A stretch of 64,000 nt of DNA from Hydrogenispora ethanolica (lineage in GTDB: Bacteria; Bacillota; UBA4882; UBA8346), in the NCBI RefSeq assembly GCF_004340685.1, contig NZ_SLUN01000002.1, forward strand, positions 1-64,000, read 5' to 3'. Each line of letters begins with the position of its first letter. Position 1 is the stretch's first letter. This document shows, piece by piece, positions 1-8,065 of this stretch. The translations under genes were made by a program, and so were the position numbers. The notes beneath the pieces are model-generated. The model was not told where the DNA came from. It did not search any database and was given only the letters and a program-made list of their open reading frames with translations.

Positions 1-110
1 TTGAGTTTGAGGATCTTTATCAAGGTTCTCTTGGTTTGGTTCGAACTTTTTTAGGTTTTTAAAAATTTTGCTTGACGTGGCACTTCCATATCAGGATGAG
101 AACCATCCTT

Positions 111-341
111 GTTAGGGATCCCATGATCCTTTCATAGGATCCCTTGATCCTTTCTTCCCGAAGGATCATCCTAGCATCCCGAAGCCTTCGGGAACCTTCC
201 CGGAGGTTTCGGGATAAAGGACCAACCCTTCGGGATGCTTCCCCAAACCTCCGGGAAAGAAGACGAATCCTCCGGGAAGCATCGACAAAGCTTCGGGAAA
301 CTTCCCCGAGGTTCCGGGAAGCTTCCCCAAGGATTCGGGAA
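111..341. repeat. Degenerate 21-bp tandem array A
   Basis: About eleven diverged 21-bp units lie head to tail. From 174 each unit ends in a variant of TTCGGGAA (at 194, 215, 236, 257, 278, 299, 320 and 341). The units at 111-152 carry GGATCC and TGATCCTT instead but keep the same phase. Because 21 is a multiple of three, several frames stay open and spell heptads on the minus strand, but no frame has a convincing start with a ribosome binding site. The array lies just downstream of the minus-strand membrane protein gene. Bases 1-110 hold nothing I recognise. Confidence 0.8.
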
Positions 342-476
342 ACAAAATCGCCCGGCATCCTCCCCGGCCCCTTGCCCCGCGCGACGGGGCTGCAGGCCGG
401 GAGGGCCAAGATCGCCGTCCCTCAGAACTGCGGCCCGAAACCGGAACCGCCGACAGTGCGACGGCTTTTGCTTCGC

Positions 477-1310
477 TTATTGCGCCTTTTGCCAGCTCAA
501 TCTCAAATTCCGCAGGTACCAGAGGCCCATCAGCAGATAGGCGGCGCCGAGGACGGCGAAGGGCCCCATGACTACCAGGTCCACGGGGATGCCCCGGAGG
601 GCTTTGAAAATCTCCGCCAGCGTCCCCGGCAGCAGCAGGGCGAAGCCGGTCAAAAACAGCACCGGGGTCATCAGCAAGCCGAGCCCTTTGTTTTTGAACG
701 CCGCGAGCCCCAGGATGACAAAGAGCGGCAGCACAAAGCAGAGGTCCAGGATATACGTAGCGTAAAAGAACTCGATCTTCCGGCCGGACTGGATTAACGG
801 CCATAAGTCGCGGAGCCAAAGCGGGTATAGGACCGCCGGCGTGAGCCAGAGCAGCCCCAGGGACAGATTGCGGATCGCCAGGGGCACCCCCAGGTGGGGA
901 AAGAGTTCCCGGCGCAGGCTGGAGACGGCGTAGACGATGGCATAAAACGCCAGCCCCAGCACAGCCAGGTACAGCAGGTAGAGGATAGTATAGTACCGTT
1001 CGATGACATAGACACCGTAAGAGTACGCCAGGTAGCCGACCCCGCTCAGGACCACCAATTGCTTCCGCAAGTGCCCCTCTTTGATCCCGCCGAAGCACAG
1101 CCACAAAATGACCACTGCCGCCACCAGATTTATGATATCCTGGGCGAACACTCCGGGCAGGAAGTCCGCCCCGACCACCTTGGCGTAGATGCCGGGAACC
1201 AGCAAACCGGCAAGAGCCGCCGCCAACGCCAGGATGCCGGTCAGGACCCACAAAAGCCGGTTCGCCTCGAAATTTCCAATCATCTTTCTCCCCTCCGCTT
1301 CATCATCCAC
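477..1310 (-). CDS. Multi-pass membrane protein of unknown function
   Basis: The 277-residue product is almost entirely hydrophobic, with about seven to eight predicted membrane helices starting near residue 18 and a Lys/Gln-rich C-terminus. I do not recognise a family motif. The alternative start GMIGNFEANRL at residue 10 (methionine) has a GGGGAG-like site just upstream and may be the real one. It stands alone, about 40 bases downstream of the HTH gene on the same strand, so it could be read through from the DUF2975/HTH pair. Function is unknown. Confidence 0.75.
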   Translation of the reverse strand: MDDEAEGRKMIGNFEANRLLWVLTGILALAAALAGLLVPGIYAKVVGADFLPGVFAQDIINLVAAVVILWLCFGGIKEGHLRKQLVVLSGVGYLAYSYGVYVIERYYTILYLLYLAVLGLAFYAIVYAVSSLRRELFPHLGVPLAIRNLSLGLLWLTPAVLYPLWLRDLWPLIQSGRKIEFFYATYILDLCFVLPLFVILGLAAFKNKGLGLLMTPVLFLTGFALLLPGTLAEIFKALRGIPVDLVVMGPFAVLGAAYLLMGLWYLRNLRLSWQKAQ

Positions 1311-1348
1311 CCGCTCCCCGGACCGGCCTCGCGGCGGTCTTGTCTTTC

Positions 1349-1576
1349 TTACCCTTCATCCGTCTCGGACGCGCCGGGCAACCACTCCAGAATATCCCCG
1401 GGCTGGCACCCCAGATAACGGCAGATGGCGTCCAGGGTGGAAAAGCGGACCGCTTTGGCCTTGCCGCTCTTCAGAATGGACAGATTGGCCATGGTGATCC
1501 CCACCTGCTCGGCCAATTCGGTCAATGACACCCTTTTTTCGAGCATGACCCGGTCCAAACGCACTCTGATACTCAT
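1349..1576 (-). CDS. Small Cro/CI-type HTH regulator (YozG-like)
   Basis: A 75-residue single-domain helix-turn-helix protein of the XRE/Cro class; the segment LTELAEQVGITMANLSILKSG is the DNA-binding helix pair and CRYLGCQPGDIL closes the domain. I chose ATG at 1576 because an AAGGAG site lies nine bases upstream; a TTG six codons earlier overlaps that site. It follows the DUF2975 gene by about 33 bases on the same strand. This HTH/DUF2975 pairing is common in Bacillota, where the HTH protein is thought to control the pair. Its target is not known here. Confidence 0.85.
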   Translation of the reverse strand: MSIRVRLDRVMLEKRVSLTELAEQVGITMANLSILKSGKAKAVRFSTLDAICRYLGCQPGDILEWLPGASETDEG

Positions 1577-1609
1577 GGGCTCTTTCTCCTTCAAGCATTG
1601 ATGGCCGCG

Positions 1610-2185
1610 CTAAATGGTCAAGTCCTGTTCCGCCTGGAGCAAGGCGCCCTGGCGGAAGATCTCGGCCAGGACCAGCAATACCAGACCCATAAAGATCCCG
1701 CCGATATTGAGGTTGCCCTTTCCGTGAAAAACTACGCCTGGAACCGTCACATTCTCCATGACCAGCCAGCCCAAGACCAGCCCGGACAGGAATTGGACGC
1801 CGGCCCCGGCGAAGATCAGCAGGCCGATCCGGCTGATGCGCCGGGCATTCTCGAGGCCGAAAGGGCTCCCCGCCGCCAGGGTGGCGAAGATCCGCCGCAC
1901 CTGCTGCAGGATTCCCAGGCCCAGACAGAGCATGATCAGGCCAAACGCCATAAAAGCAATGATCATCACCTTCGGTTCCTGCACCGCCGCCGCGGGGAAG
2001 ACCACCTGAAGGAGCTCGGTCTCCAGCGTGAATTGGGGCGACCGGAGCCCCGGCGGCGGCCCGAATCCGATCAAGAGCCCTGTGAACAGCACCGCTAAGA
2101 TTGTCAGCGCAATCCCGGCGTACCAGGCGATATTGAGCGCCAGCCGCAGATACCAGGCGATGGAATGCTTCCCGAGATATTTCAT
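1610..2185 (-). CDS. DUF2975 family membrane protein
   Basis: 191 residues with four predicted membrane helices (about residues 12-40, 60-80, 108-128 and 150-172), the usual size and topology of DUF2975 proteins. The first helices carry AWYAGIALTILAVLFTGLLI. The start has a GGAGGAG site just upstream (minus strand). It is immediately upstream of the YozG-like HTH gene, the typical partner. DUF2975 proteins have no established biochemical role; the pair may form a small membrane-linked regulatory unit. Confidence 0.8.
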   Translation of the reverse strand: MKYLGKHSIAWYLRLALNIAWYAGIALTILAVLFTGLLIGFGPPPGLRSPQFTLETELLQVVFPAAAVQEPKVMIIAFMAFGLIMLCLGLGILQQVRRIFATLAAGSPFGLENARRISRIGLLIFAGAGVQFLSGLVLGWLVMENVTVPGVVFHGKGNLNIGGIFMGLVLLVLAEIFRQGALLQAEQDLTI

Positions 2186-2338
2186 GACTCTCCTCCTTAC
2201 CGGAATTTCATTGGAAAATTCCCTGAATTGCTTTCCATCTTAACCCATTTATTATCGTTTGTCAATTAAACTTTATTGAAGAACAATAAATATCAATCGA
2301 ATTTTCACGAATATCCCCGCCCACCCGCAATAAAAAAA

Positions 2339-2829
2339 GCCTACCGTCCGGCGGCAATGTCGTCAAGTGATAATTACATATTTTGGAACGAAACGCTATC
2401 CGTCCAGTATACAGCGATAAATGGGGGGAATTTGAGGTGTCAAAAAACAACCTCACCCCGGCCCTCTCGACGATGTCATTCAAAAAAGCGGATTCAGCGG
2501 AGAGGGATGACGGAGCTTGAAACTTGGGTCTCTTGAAAGCTTCAGCGAATGGCCTAAAAGATAGACCCGAGTTTTGGGCGATTCACCTCTCCCCGTCGAA
2601 TACTCATCTCAAATTGGCATCGCCGGGGAGAGGCCGGGAGAGAGGTCGCTTTTGGAGTTCGAGCTTTTCATAAAATATATTTCCTTTTTTTGCCACGATA
2701 GCTTGATCCTGAATCCGTGACCTCTTTAGACTACCAGGCAAAATTGTAAGAATTGCGATAGCGTTTCGCCCGGGTATAAACGGATTCGTCACGGATTCGG
2801 GTTGATGACATTGCCGTCCGGCGGTAGGC
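2339..2829. repeat. Nested imperfect inverted-repeat element, no gene
   Basis: The 650-base gap between 2186 and 2844 has no credible gene. Its ends are inverted copies: 2339-2365 matches the reverse complement of 2803-2829 at 23 of 27 positions, and inside that 2389-2400 (CGAAACGCTATC) is perfectly repeated inverted at 2757-2768. Two further CCTC-ACCCCGGCC-type GC-rich arms lie at about 2450-2480 and 2605-2650 in opposite orientation. It resembles a decayed palindromic mobile element or a composite of interspersed intergenic hairpins. No transposase is visible. Confidence 0.6.
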
Positions 2830-2844
2830 CTCGTTGCATGCCGG

Positions 2845-3228
2845 TCAGGGCCCGGCCGGCACGGTCAGGGCCTCGCTCAGTGCCCGGACCAGTTCGGCCA
2901 GGGCCTGGAATACGGCGTCCATTTGGGCGCGGGTGATCCCGTCGACATGAATGCCGCAAGTGACCACCACGTTCCGGTTCAGCTTGGCGGCAAGCTCCTG
3001 GGAGACGTAGCGCGCCGCCTCATCGTCCTTATGCCCGACCCGGGTCAGGACGGAGGTCGAGGCGCTGACCGCTTTGGGATCCGCCAGGCTGGGCCGGGGC
3101 ACGCTCAGGGTCACCGCGCCGATGTGCGGACTGTCCCCGCCGGCAATGATGACGCAGAGATCCGGCCCAATCTCCAGCGCTTTCAGCTGGATTGGTACTC
3201 CCGCTCTGGTAATGGTTAAATCAATCAT
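2845..3228 (-). CDS. LpdD-like subunit/chaperone of a prenyl-FMN decarboxylase
   Basis: A 127-residue protein with the pattern of the small third protein (LpdD) of gallate/hydroxyarylate decarboxylase systems, now annotated as a prenylated-flavin chaperone-like domain: GAVTLSVPRPSL, a central helix after DDEAARYVSQ, and the strand VVVTCGIHVDGIT. It is co-transcribed with the MerR regulator, ten bases downstream of it, and diverges from the UbiD gene. The presence of UbiD and UbiX homologues within 5 kb strongly supports the assignment. The family call rests on recognition of the sequence pattern, not on a search. Confidence 0.7.
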   Translation of the reverse strand: MIDLTITRAGVPIQLKALEIGPDLCVIIAGGDSPHIGAVTLSVPRPSLADPKAVSASTSVLTRVGHKDDEAARYVSQELAAKLNRNVVVTCGIHVDGITRAQMDAVFQALAELVRALSEALTVPAGP

Positions 3229-3237
3229 GGCGTCTCC

Positions 3238-4095
3238 TCACCAAGGCTCCTCGCCGGCGGCGGACCGGGCCGCCACCGGAATCTGCAGCTCGCACAGATC
3301 GGCGCCTTCCTCGTTATTCAAATAAAACGTAGTATCCAAATAACAGACATCGATCACATCGCCGGTGATCGTCAGCCGCTGTTCGGCGATCCAGCCGGTC
3401 AGCCGCTCCAGATGCTTCAGGTCATAGGGCATGCCGTACTTATACATGCAGGCGTATTGGCCGCCCGGCACCAGGATGGTATTCTCGACCGGGAGGTCGC
3501 TAAACGGCAGGGTGAAAAAGACTCCCGCGCCCCGAAAGACCGCGGCGGTCCCCAGTCCGGCCCGCCGGATCAACGTCCCGAACTCCCCGGAGGGCAGAAT
3601 GCCGCTCTGAAACAAGGTGGTCCAAGACTTCATGCAGGTGCAGTGCAGTTCCTCGCGGCAGACCTCATTCTCGAAGGGCGTCAGGACCATCCGGCGCTCC
3701 GGAAGCTCCTTCAGCACCGGTTTATCGATATATTCCTTGAAATTCTCGGCATGTTGAAAACGGTTCAAGCGTTGCTGAATACTAAAATGAGTCTTGGTCA
3801 GCCGCTCGATCTCCCCGGCCACCCATTCCTTATGGTGTTCCAATAGCGCAATCGCGGTGTTCAGGTTCCGCTGCTCCATATGCTCCTTGATCTCTTCCAG
3901 CTTCACGCCGATGGACTTGAGAAAAAGGATCTCCCGCAACAACGGGATCTGCCGCGCGCTGTAATAGCGGTAGTTATTGGCTTCGTCAATGTAGAGCGGC
4001 TTAAAGATGGCGATTTTGTCATAGTAGATCAGCGTCTGCCTGGATATATTGTGCATTTCCGCCATTTCGCTGATGGAGAAGACTTTTTTCAGCAT
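3238..4095 (-). CDS. MerR-family transcriptional regulator
   Basis: 285 residues. The N-terminal winged HTH reads FSISEMAEMHNISRQTLIYYDKIAIFKP followed by NNYRYYSARQ and a dimerisation coiled coil (about residues 80-125). The C-terminal half is an effector-binding domain of the BmrR/GyrI type, suggesting a small-molecule ligand, plausibly the aromatic substrate of the adjacent decarboxylase. It diverges from the UbiD gene; the intergenic region carries two promoters with the 19-bp spacers typical of MerR-activated genes. Likely it activates ubiD and possibly autoregulates. Confidence 0.88.
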   Translation of the reverse strand: MLKKVFSISEMAEMHNISRQTLIYYDKIAIFKPLYIDEANNYRYYSARQIPLLREILFLKSIGVKLEEIKEHMEQRNLNTAIALLEHHKEWVAGEIERLTKTHFSIQQRLNRFQHAENFKEYIDKPVLKELPERRMVLTPFENEVCREELHCTCMKSWTTLFQSGILPSGEFGTLIRRAGLGTAAVFRGAGVFFTLPFSDLPVENTILVPGGQYACMYKYGMPYDLKHLERLTGWIAEQRLTITGDVIDVCYLDTTFYLNNEEGADLCELQIPVAARSAAGEEPW

Positions 4096-4173
4096 CCGTT
4101 CACCTTCTTAGCGCAGCGGTGCCGCTGGGGCTATCCTTTCCCGGAGCACCGGCGCGTATCGCTTGACTACTAT

Positions 4174-4201
4174 ATTATACAGCATTTTAACAAAATTTCA
4201 A
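4174..4201 (-). promoter_or_regulatory. Promoter of merR-lpdD operon
   Basis: On the minus strand TTGAAA (4196-4201) and a perfect TATAAT (4174-4179) are separated by 16 bases, about 80 bases upstream of the MerR start. Confidence 0.6.
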
Positions 4202-4296
4202 TGTTTCGCGTATTTCTTCGTGATATTATTGATAAATTATGGATACTCATCATTATATCAGGAAAATAGTATTTATATTTCTTTTTCGGCTACATA

Positions 4297-4327
4297 TTGA
4301 CTGTATAGCAATGATATAGTTTATAAT
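4297..4327 (+). promoter_or_regulatory. MerR-type promoter 1 (19-bp spacer) for ubiD
   Basis: TTGACT (4297-4302) and TATAAT (4322-4327) are separated by 19 bases, the stretched spacing that MerR proteins correct. The spacer holds an imperfect dyad, ACTGTATAG/TGATATAGT, at 4300-4320. Confidence 0.7.
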
Positions 4328-4381
4328 TTTGTATGCTCATTTTTTCATGATAAAATAATTTGTTTCCCAATAATTTATAAT

Positions 4382-4412
4382 TTGACTGTATAGCCATTAT
4401 ATAGTTTAAAGT
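4382..4412 (+). promoter_or_regulatory. MerR-type promoter 2 (19-bp spacer) for ubiD
   Basis: A near copy of the element 85 bases upstream: TTGACT (4382-4387), 19-base spacer with dyad ACTGTATAG/TTATATAGT, then a weaker TAAAGT (4407-4412). About 75 bases before the UbiD start codon. Confidence 0.65.
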
Positions 4413-4488
4413 GATAAATGTAATAAAACGTGCGAATCTCACACAAAAACCGCAAAATCAAAACTTAATCGCAAGGGAGGAATCTTTA

Positions 4489-5991
4489 ATGATGGCAACC
4501 GATCAGCCAAAAGCAACCGTCACCGATCTGCGGTCGTCCCTGGCCCTGTTAAAGTCGGTGCCCGGCCAATTGCTGGAGACGGACGAACGGGTCGACCCCC
4601 ACGCCGAATTATCCGGGGTCTACCGCTATGTGGGCGCGGGCGGAACCGTGCGGCGCCCCACCCGGATCGGCCCGGCGATGGTCTTTAACCGGGTGAAAGG
4701 GCATCCCGACGCCAAAGTGGTCATCGGCCTGCTGGCCAGCAGGGAGCGGGTGGCCCTGATGCTCGGGACCCAACCGGAACGGCTCGGTTTTCTCTTGAAC
4801 GAGGCGGTGCTCCGGCCGGTGGCCCCCGTCACCGTCGCCCGGGAAAAAGCCGTCTGCCAGGAAGTGGTCCATTATGCGACGGAGCCGGACTTTGACATCC
4901 GTAAATTAGTTCCGGCGCCGACCAACACCGAGGAGGACGCCGGTCCATATATCACCATGGGTCTGTGTTACGCCTCGGACCCGGAGAGCGGCGAGTCCGA
5001 CATCACCATCCACCGGCTCTGCCTGCAAGGCAAGGATGAGATCTCCATGTATTTCGTCCCCGGCAACCGCCACCTGGAGGTCTTCCGCAAAAAGGCCGAG
5101 GAGGCGGGCAAACCCTTGCCCATCTCCATCAGCATCGGCGTGGACCCGGCCATCGAGATCGCGGCCTGCTTCGAGCCCCCGACCACGCCGCTCGGCTATA
5201 ACGAGCTCGGCGCGGCGGGCGGAATCCGGCAGCAACCGGTCGAACTGGTTCAATGCCTGACCATCGGCGAGAAGGCCGTCGCCAACGCCGAGTACGTCAT
5301 CGAAGGGGAGCTGCTGCCCGGAGTGCGGGTGCGCGAGGACCAGAACACCAACACCGGCAAGGCCATGCCGGAGTTTCCCGGCTACACCGGTCCGGCCTAT
5401 CCCGAATTGCCGATCATCAAAGTCAAGGCCGTCACCCATCGCCGGGACCCGATCCTCCAGACCTGCATCGGCCCGAGCGAAGAGCACGTCAGCATGGCGG
5501 GGATCCCCACCGAGGCCAGCATCATTCAGATGGTGGAACGGGCCATGCCCGGGCGGCTGTTGAATGTGTACGCCCACTCGGCCGGCGGCGGCAAATACAT
5601 GGCCGTCCTGCAATTCAAGAAGAGCATCCCCAGCGACGAAGGGCGGCAGCGCCAGGCGGCCCTGCTGGCATTCTCGGCCTTCTCCGAACTCAAACACGTG
5701 ATTCTGGTGGACGAGGATGTCGATCCCTTTGACAGCAATGATGTGTTATGGGCGCTGAACACCCGTTACCAGGGAGATATCGATACCGTCTTCATTCCCG
5801 GGGTGCGTTGCCATCCGTTGGATCCGTCGCAAAACCCCGCTTACAATTCGCAACTGCGTGACCGCGGGATCTCCTGCAAGGTGATCTTCGACTGCACCGT
5901 GCCGTTCCAACAGAAAGACCGTTTCAGCCGGGCCCGGTTCAAAGAGGTCGATCCGGCCCGTTTCGCCCCGTCGTTGTTCCCCAAAGAATAA
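4489..5991 (+). CDS. UbiD-family prenyl-FMN-dependent (de)carboxylase
   Basis: A 500-residue protein, the normal UbiD length, expected to catalyse reversible decarboxylation of an aromatic or alpha,beta-unsaturated acid using prenylated FMN. Recognisable segments are SGVYRYVGAGGTVRRPTRIGPAM near the N-terminus, EISMYFVPGNRH, the EYVIEGELLPGVRVRED region that holds the conserved Glu/Arg part of the active site, and the C-terminal KVIFDCTVPFQQKDRF. I start at ATG 4489 (AAGGGAGG seven bases upstream); an upstream ATG at 4411 lies inside promoter 2. It is divergent from MerR/LpdD and followed by DUF554 and UbiX, so it is probably LpdC-like. The substrate is unknown. Confidence 0.88.
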   Translation: MMATDQPKATVTDLRSSLALLKSVPGQLLETDERVDPHAELSGVYRYVGAGGTVRRPTRIGPAMVFNRVKGHPDAKVVIGLLASRERVALMLGTQPERLGFLLNEAVLRPVAPVTVAREKAVCQEVVHYATEPDFDIRKLVPAPTNTEEDAGPYITMGLCYASDPESGESDITIHRLCLQGKDEISMYFVPGNRHLEVFRKKAEEAGKPLPISISIGVDPAIEIAACFEPPTTPLGYNELGAAGGIRQQPVELVQCLTIGEKAVANAEYVIEGELLPGVRVREDQNTNTGKAMPEFPGYTGPAYPELPIIKVKAVTHRRDPILQTCIGPSEEHVSMAGIPTEASIIQMVERAMPGRLLNVYAHSAGGGKYMAVLQFKKSIPSDEGRQRQAALLAFSAFSELKHVILVDEDVDPFDSNDVLWALNTRYQGDIDTVFIPGVRCHPLDPSQNPAYNSQLRDRGISCKVIFDCTVPFQQKDRFSRARFKEVDPARFAPSLFPKE

Positions 5992-6096
5992 ATAGCCCAA
6001 GCAGTACGAGCCGGACTACCCGCAACCGGGCGACCCGGCTCATGCTTACTATTAATGAAATTCTAATTATCAAGTTAACTCAGCAGACGGAAGGTT

Positions 6097-6223
6097 AAAC
6101 CGAACTCACCCCCTGAGCTACTTTTGTAGTTTTTGATTGGCCCTACTTTCCCCCTCTCTTTTTAGGCGATTTATAGGCTGTCCTGTCAGAAAGAGAGGGG
6201 GAGCAAGGGGGTGAGTTCGGTTT
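6097..6223. repeat. Intergenic palindromic element with 17-bp perfect terminal repeats
   Basis: In the 372-base gap between ubiD and the DUF554 gene, 6097-6113 (AAACCGAACTCACCCCC) is perfectly inverted at 6207-6223, and an inner TTCCCCCTCTCTTT arm near 6149-6163 pairs with AAAGAGAGGGGGA near 6190-6203. The whole would fold into a long hairpin. It may be a small non-autonomous element or a transcript-processing hairpin. Confidence 0.6.
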
Positions 6224-6363
6224 CGAAAATCTCAGCTTAAATCCCGCTGCTCTCATTTTGAGACGTGGCTCAGTCCCAAACCGTGCCGTAAGTTCATTTG
6301 CTGAGCCAACAGTAATGAAATTAAAACGGAATTAAAAAACGGAAATACAGGGAGGAGATTGTC

Positions 6364-7095
6364 GTGCCCATCGGAGTCATTGTCAATAGTCTGGCTGTTC
6401 TCCTGGGAGGGTTCCTCGGCGCCTGGCTGGGGAAGAAGATCCCGGAACGGATTCGCACCTCGCTGCCGCTGACCTTTGGAGCGGCCTCCATGGCCATGGG
6501 AGTGGCCTATATCGTCAAAATGAACGCCTTGCCCCCGGTGATCCTGGCGTTGATCCTGGGCACCGCCATCGGCGAGCTGATCAAATTGGAAAAAGGCATC
6601 GAATGGTGCGGCAACCGGGCGCGCGGCCCGATTGAGCGGCTTTTTTCCAACAACCCCAACGTCGAGAACCAAAAGGAATTCATGGAGAAATTGGTGGGGA
6701 TCGTGGTTTTGTTCTGCGCCAGCGGCACCGGAGTCTTCGGCGCGCTGAAAGAGGGCATGAGCGGCGATCATTCGGTGTTGCTGGCCAAGGCCATCCTGGA
6801 CTTTTTCACCGCCGGCATCTTCGCCACCGCGCTCGGCTATATCGTCATGACCATCTGCGTGCCGCAATTTATCGTCCTGATGGCGTTGTTCCTGAGCGCC
6901 TCGCTGATCCTGCCGATCAGCACGCCGACCATGGTCGCCGACTTTACCGCCTGCGGCGGCATGATCATGCTCGCCACCGGGCTGCGGATCAGCGGCATCA
7001 AATCATTCCCCATCGCCAGCATGCTGCCTGCCCTGGTGCTGGTGATGCCCATCTCCTACCTGTGGTCCACCTATGTCATGGCCGTCGTGAAATAG
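6364..7095 (+). CDS. DUF554 family membrane protein
   Basis: 243 residues with six to seven membrane helices; the opening PIGVIVNSLAVLLGGFLGAWLGKKIPE and the FCASGTGVFGALKEGMSGD segment are typical of DUF554 (YdfK/YqgA-like). GTG start at 6364 with GGGAGGAG eight bases upstream. DUF554 proteins have no proven function; the position between UbiD and UbiX homologues suggests it could transport the substrate or product of the decarboxylase, but that is inference. Confidence 0.85.
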   Translation: MPIGVIVNSLAVLLGGFLGAWLGKKIPERIRTSLPLTFGAASMAMGVAYIVKMNALPPVILALILGTAIGELIKLEKGIEWCGNRARGPIERLFSNNPNVENQKEFMEKLVGIVVLFCASGTGVFGALKEGMSGDHSVLLAKAILDFFTAGIFATALGYIVMTICVPQFIVLMALFLSASLILPISTPTMVADFTACGGMIMLATGLRISGIKSFPIASMLPALVLVMPISYLWSTYVMAVVK

Positions 7096-7180
7096 GCGCG
7101 AACACTGCTCCAAAACCTTGGCAGGGCCACGGGCGGGCCGGCTTCCCCGCCGCTGCCGCCCGGAGGCTCCCAAGGTCCCT

Positions 7181-7284
7181 AGAAGCGTTGTGATAAACCC
7201 TGTCCGAAGGTCGGGGTGAACACAAAAGCTCAGAGAAGCAAGTGATAAAGTCGTTTTTTCGAAAGACTTTATCACATGGCTTCT
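7181..7284. repeat. Interspersed palindromic repeat, copy 1
   Basis: Ends AGAAGCGTTGTGATAAA and TTTATCACATGGCTTCT are inverted, and an internal AGAAGCAAGTGATAAAGTC pairs with GACTTTATCAC near the right end. Related copies lie at 30103-30232, 41838-41930 and 43310-43372. It fills most of the 240-base gap before ubiX. Confidence 0.8.
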
Positions 7285-7335
7285 AGAATCCGGTAACCGG
7301 CGTTCTCCTAATAAAAGGATAAAGGATGTCAAACG

Positions 7336-7938
7336 ATGCAGGATTCCCGCGAAGTGAATTTCCAACAAAGACTGGTCATCGGCATGAGCGGGGCCAGCGG
7401 CGCGATCCTGGGTATCGAAATCTTAAAAATCCTTCGCGCCGCGCCCGGGTGGGAGAGCCATCTGGTCATCTCCAAAGGGGCGGAAGAAACCATCCGCCAG
7501 GAAACCCCCTATCACCCGGACGAGGTCAAGGCCCTGGCCGATGCGGTCTATTCCATCCACGACATCGGGGCGGCCATCGCCAGCGGCACTTTTCGAACGG
7601 CCGGAATGGTCATCGTGCCCTGCAGCATGAAGACTGTGGCCGGAGTCGCCTGCGGTTATTCCGACAACCTGCTGCTGCGGGCCGCCGACGTCACCATCAA
7701 AGAGCGGCGCACACTGGTCCTGGTGGCCAGGGAATGCCCCTTGAGCCCGATTCACCTGCGCAACCTGCTCGCCCTGGCCGAACTGGGCGCCATCATCATG
7801 CCGCCCATGCTCACCTATTACAATCATCCCACCGCCATCGCCGATCTGGAACGGCACCTGGTCGCCAAGATTCTCGACCCCTTCCGGATCGAAGTCTCCG
7901 GCTTCCGGCGCTGGGGCGAACCGGGTTCTCCTTCCTGA
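7336..7938 (+). CDS. ubiX: UbiX-family flavin prenyltransferase
   Basis: 200 residues, the usual UbiX length. The enzyme attaches a dimethylallyl group to FMN to make the prenyl-FMN cofactor of UbiD enzymes. Visible hallmarks are the FMN-binding GMSGASGAILGIEILKIL at the N-terminus, IVPCSMKTVAGVACGYSDNLLLRAADVTIKERR in the centre and PLSPIHLRNLLALAELGAIIMPP near the C-terminus. ATG at 7336. It completes the UbiD-DUF554-UbiX/LpdD set. Start, length and motifs are all normal. Confidence 0.93.
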   Translation: MQDSREVNFQQRLVIGMSGASGAILGIEILKILRAAPGWESHLVISKGAEETIRQETPYHPDEVKALADAVYSIHDIGAAIASGTFRTAGMVIVPCSMKTVAGVACGYSDNLLLRAADVTIKERRTLVLVARECPLSPIHLRNLLALAELGAIIMPPMLTYYNHPTAIADLERHLVAKILDPFRIEVSGFRRWGEPGSPS

Positions 7939-7970
7939 GCCCGCTCCCCTGGACCCAGACCTGATAACCA

Positions 7971-8007
7971 AAAACAGCCCCCGCTTCCTGGTGAAGACGG
8001 GGGCTGT
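7971..8007 (-). terminator. Intrinsic terminator of the chemoreceptor gene
   Basis: ACAGCCCCCG (7974-7983) pairs with CGGGGGCTGT (7998-8007). The T-run lies on the minus strand (A-run at 7970-7974), so it mainly ends the chemoreceptor transcript; it may also stop ubiX readthrough. Confidence 0.8.
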
Positions 8008-8065
8008 CTGATCGCGAAATATTCATGGCTTAGAACGCATCCGGAGGCCGTCCCCCGGCCTCGCC

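Noticed and set aside
144-797. Arg/Ser heptad protein encoded by array A
   Set aside because: Frame stays open because of 21-bp periodicity; no ribosome binding site, and it runs antisense into the membrane protein gene.
7326-7964. 212-codon ORF overlapping ubiX
   Set aside because: Same strand, other frame; UbiX motifs and normal length decide for 7336-7938.
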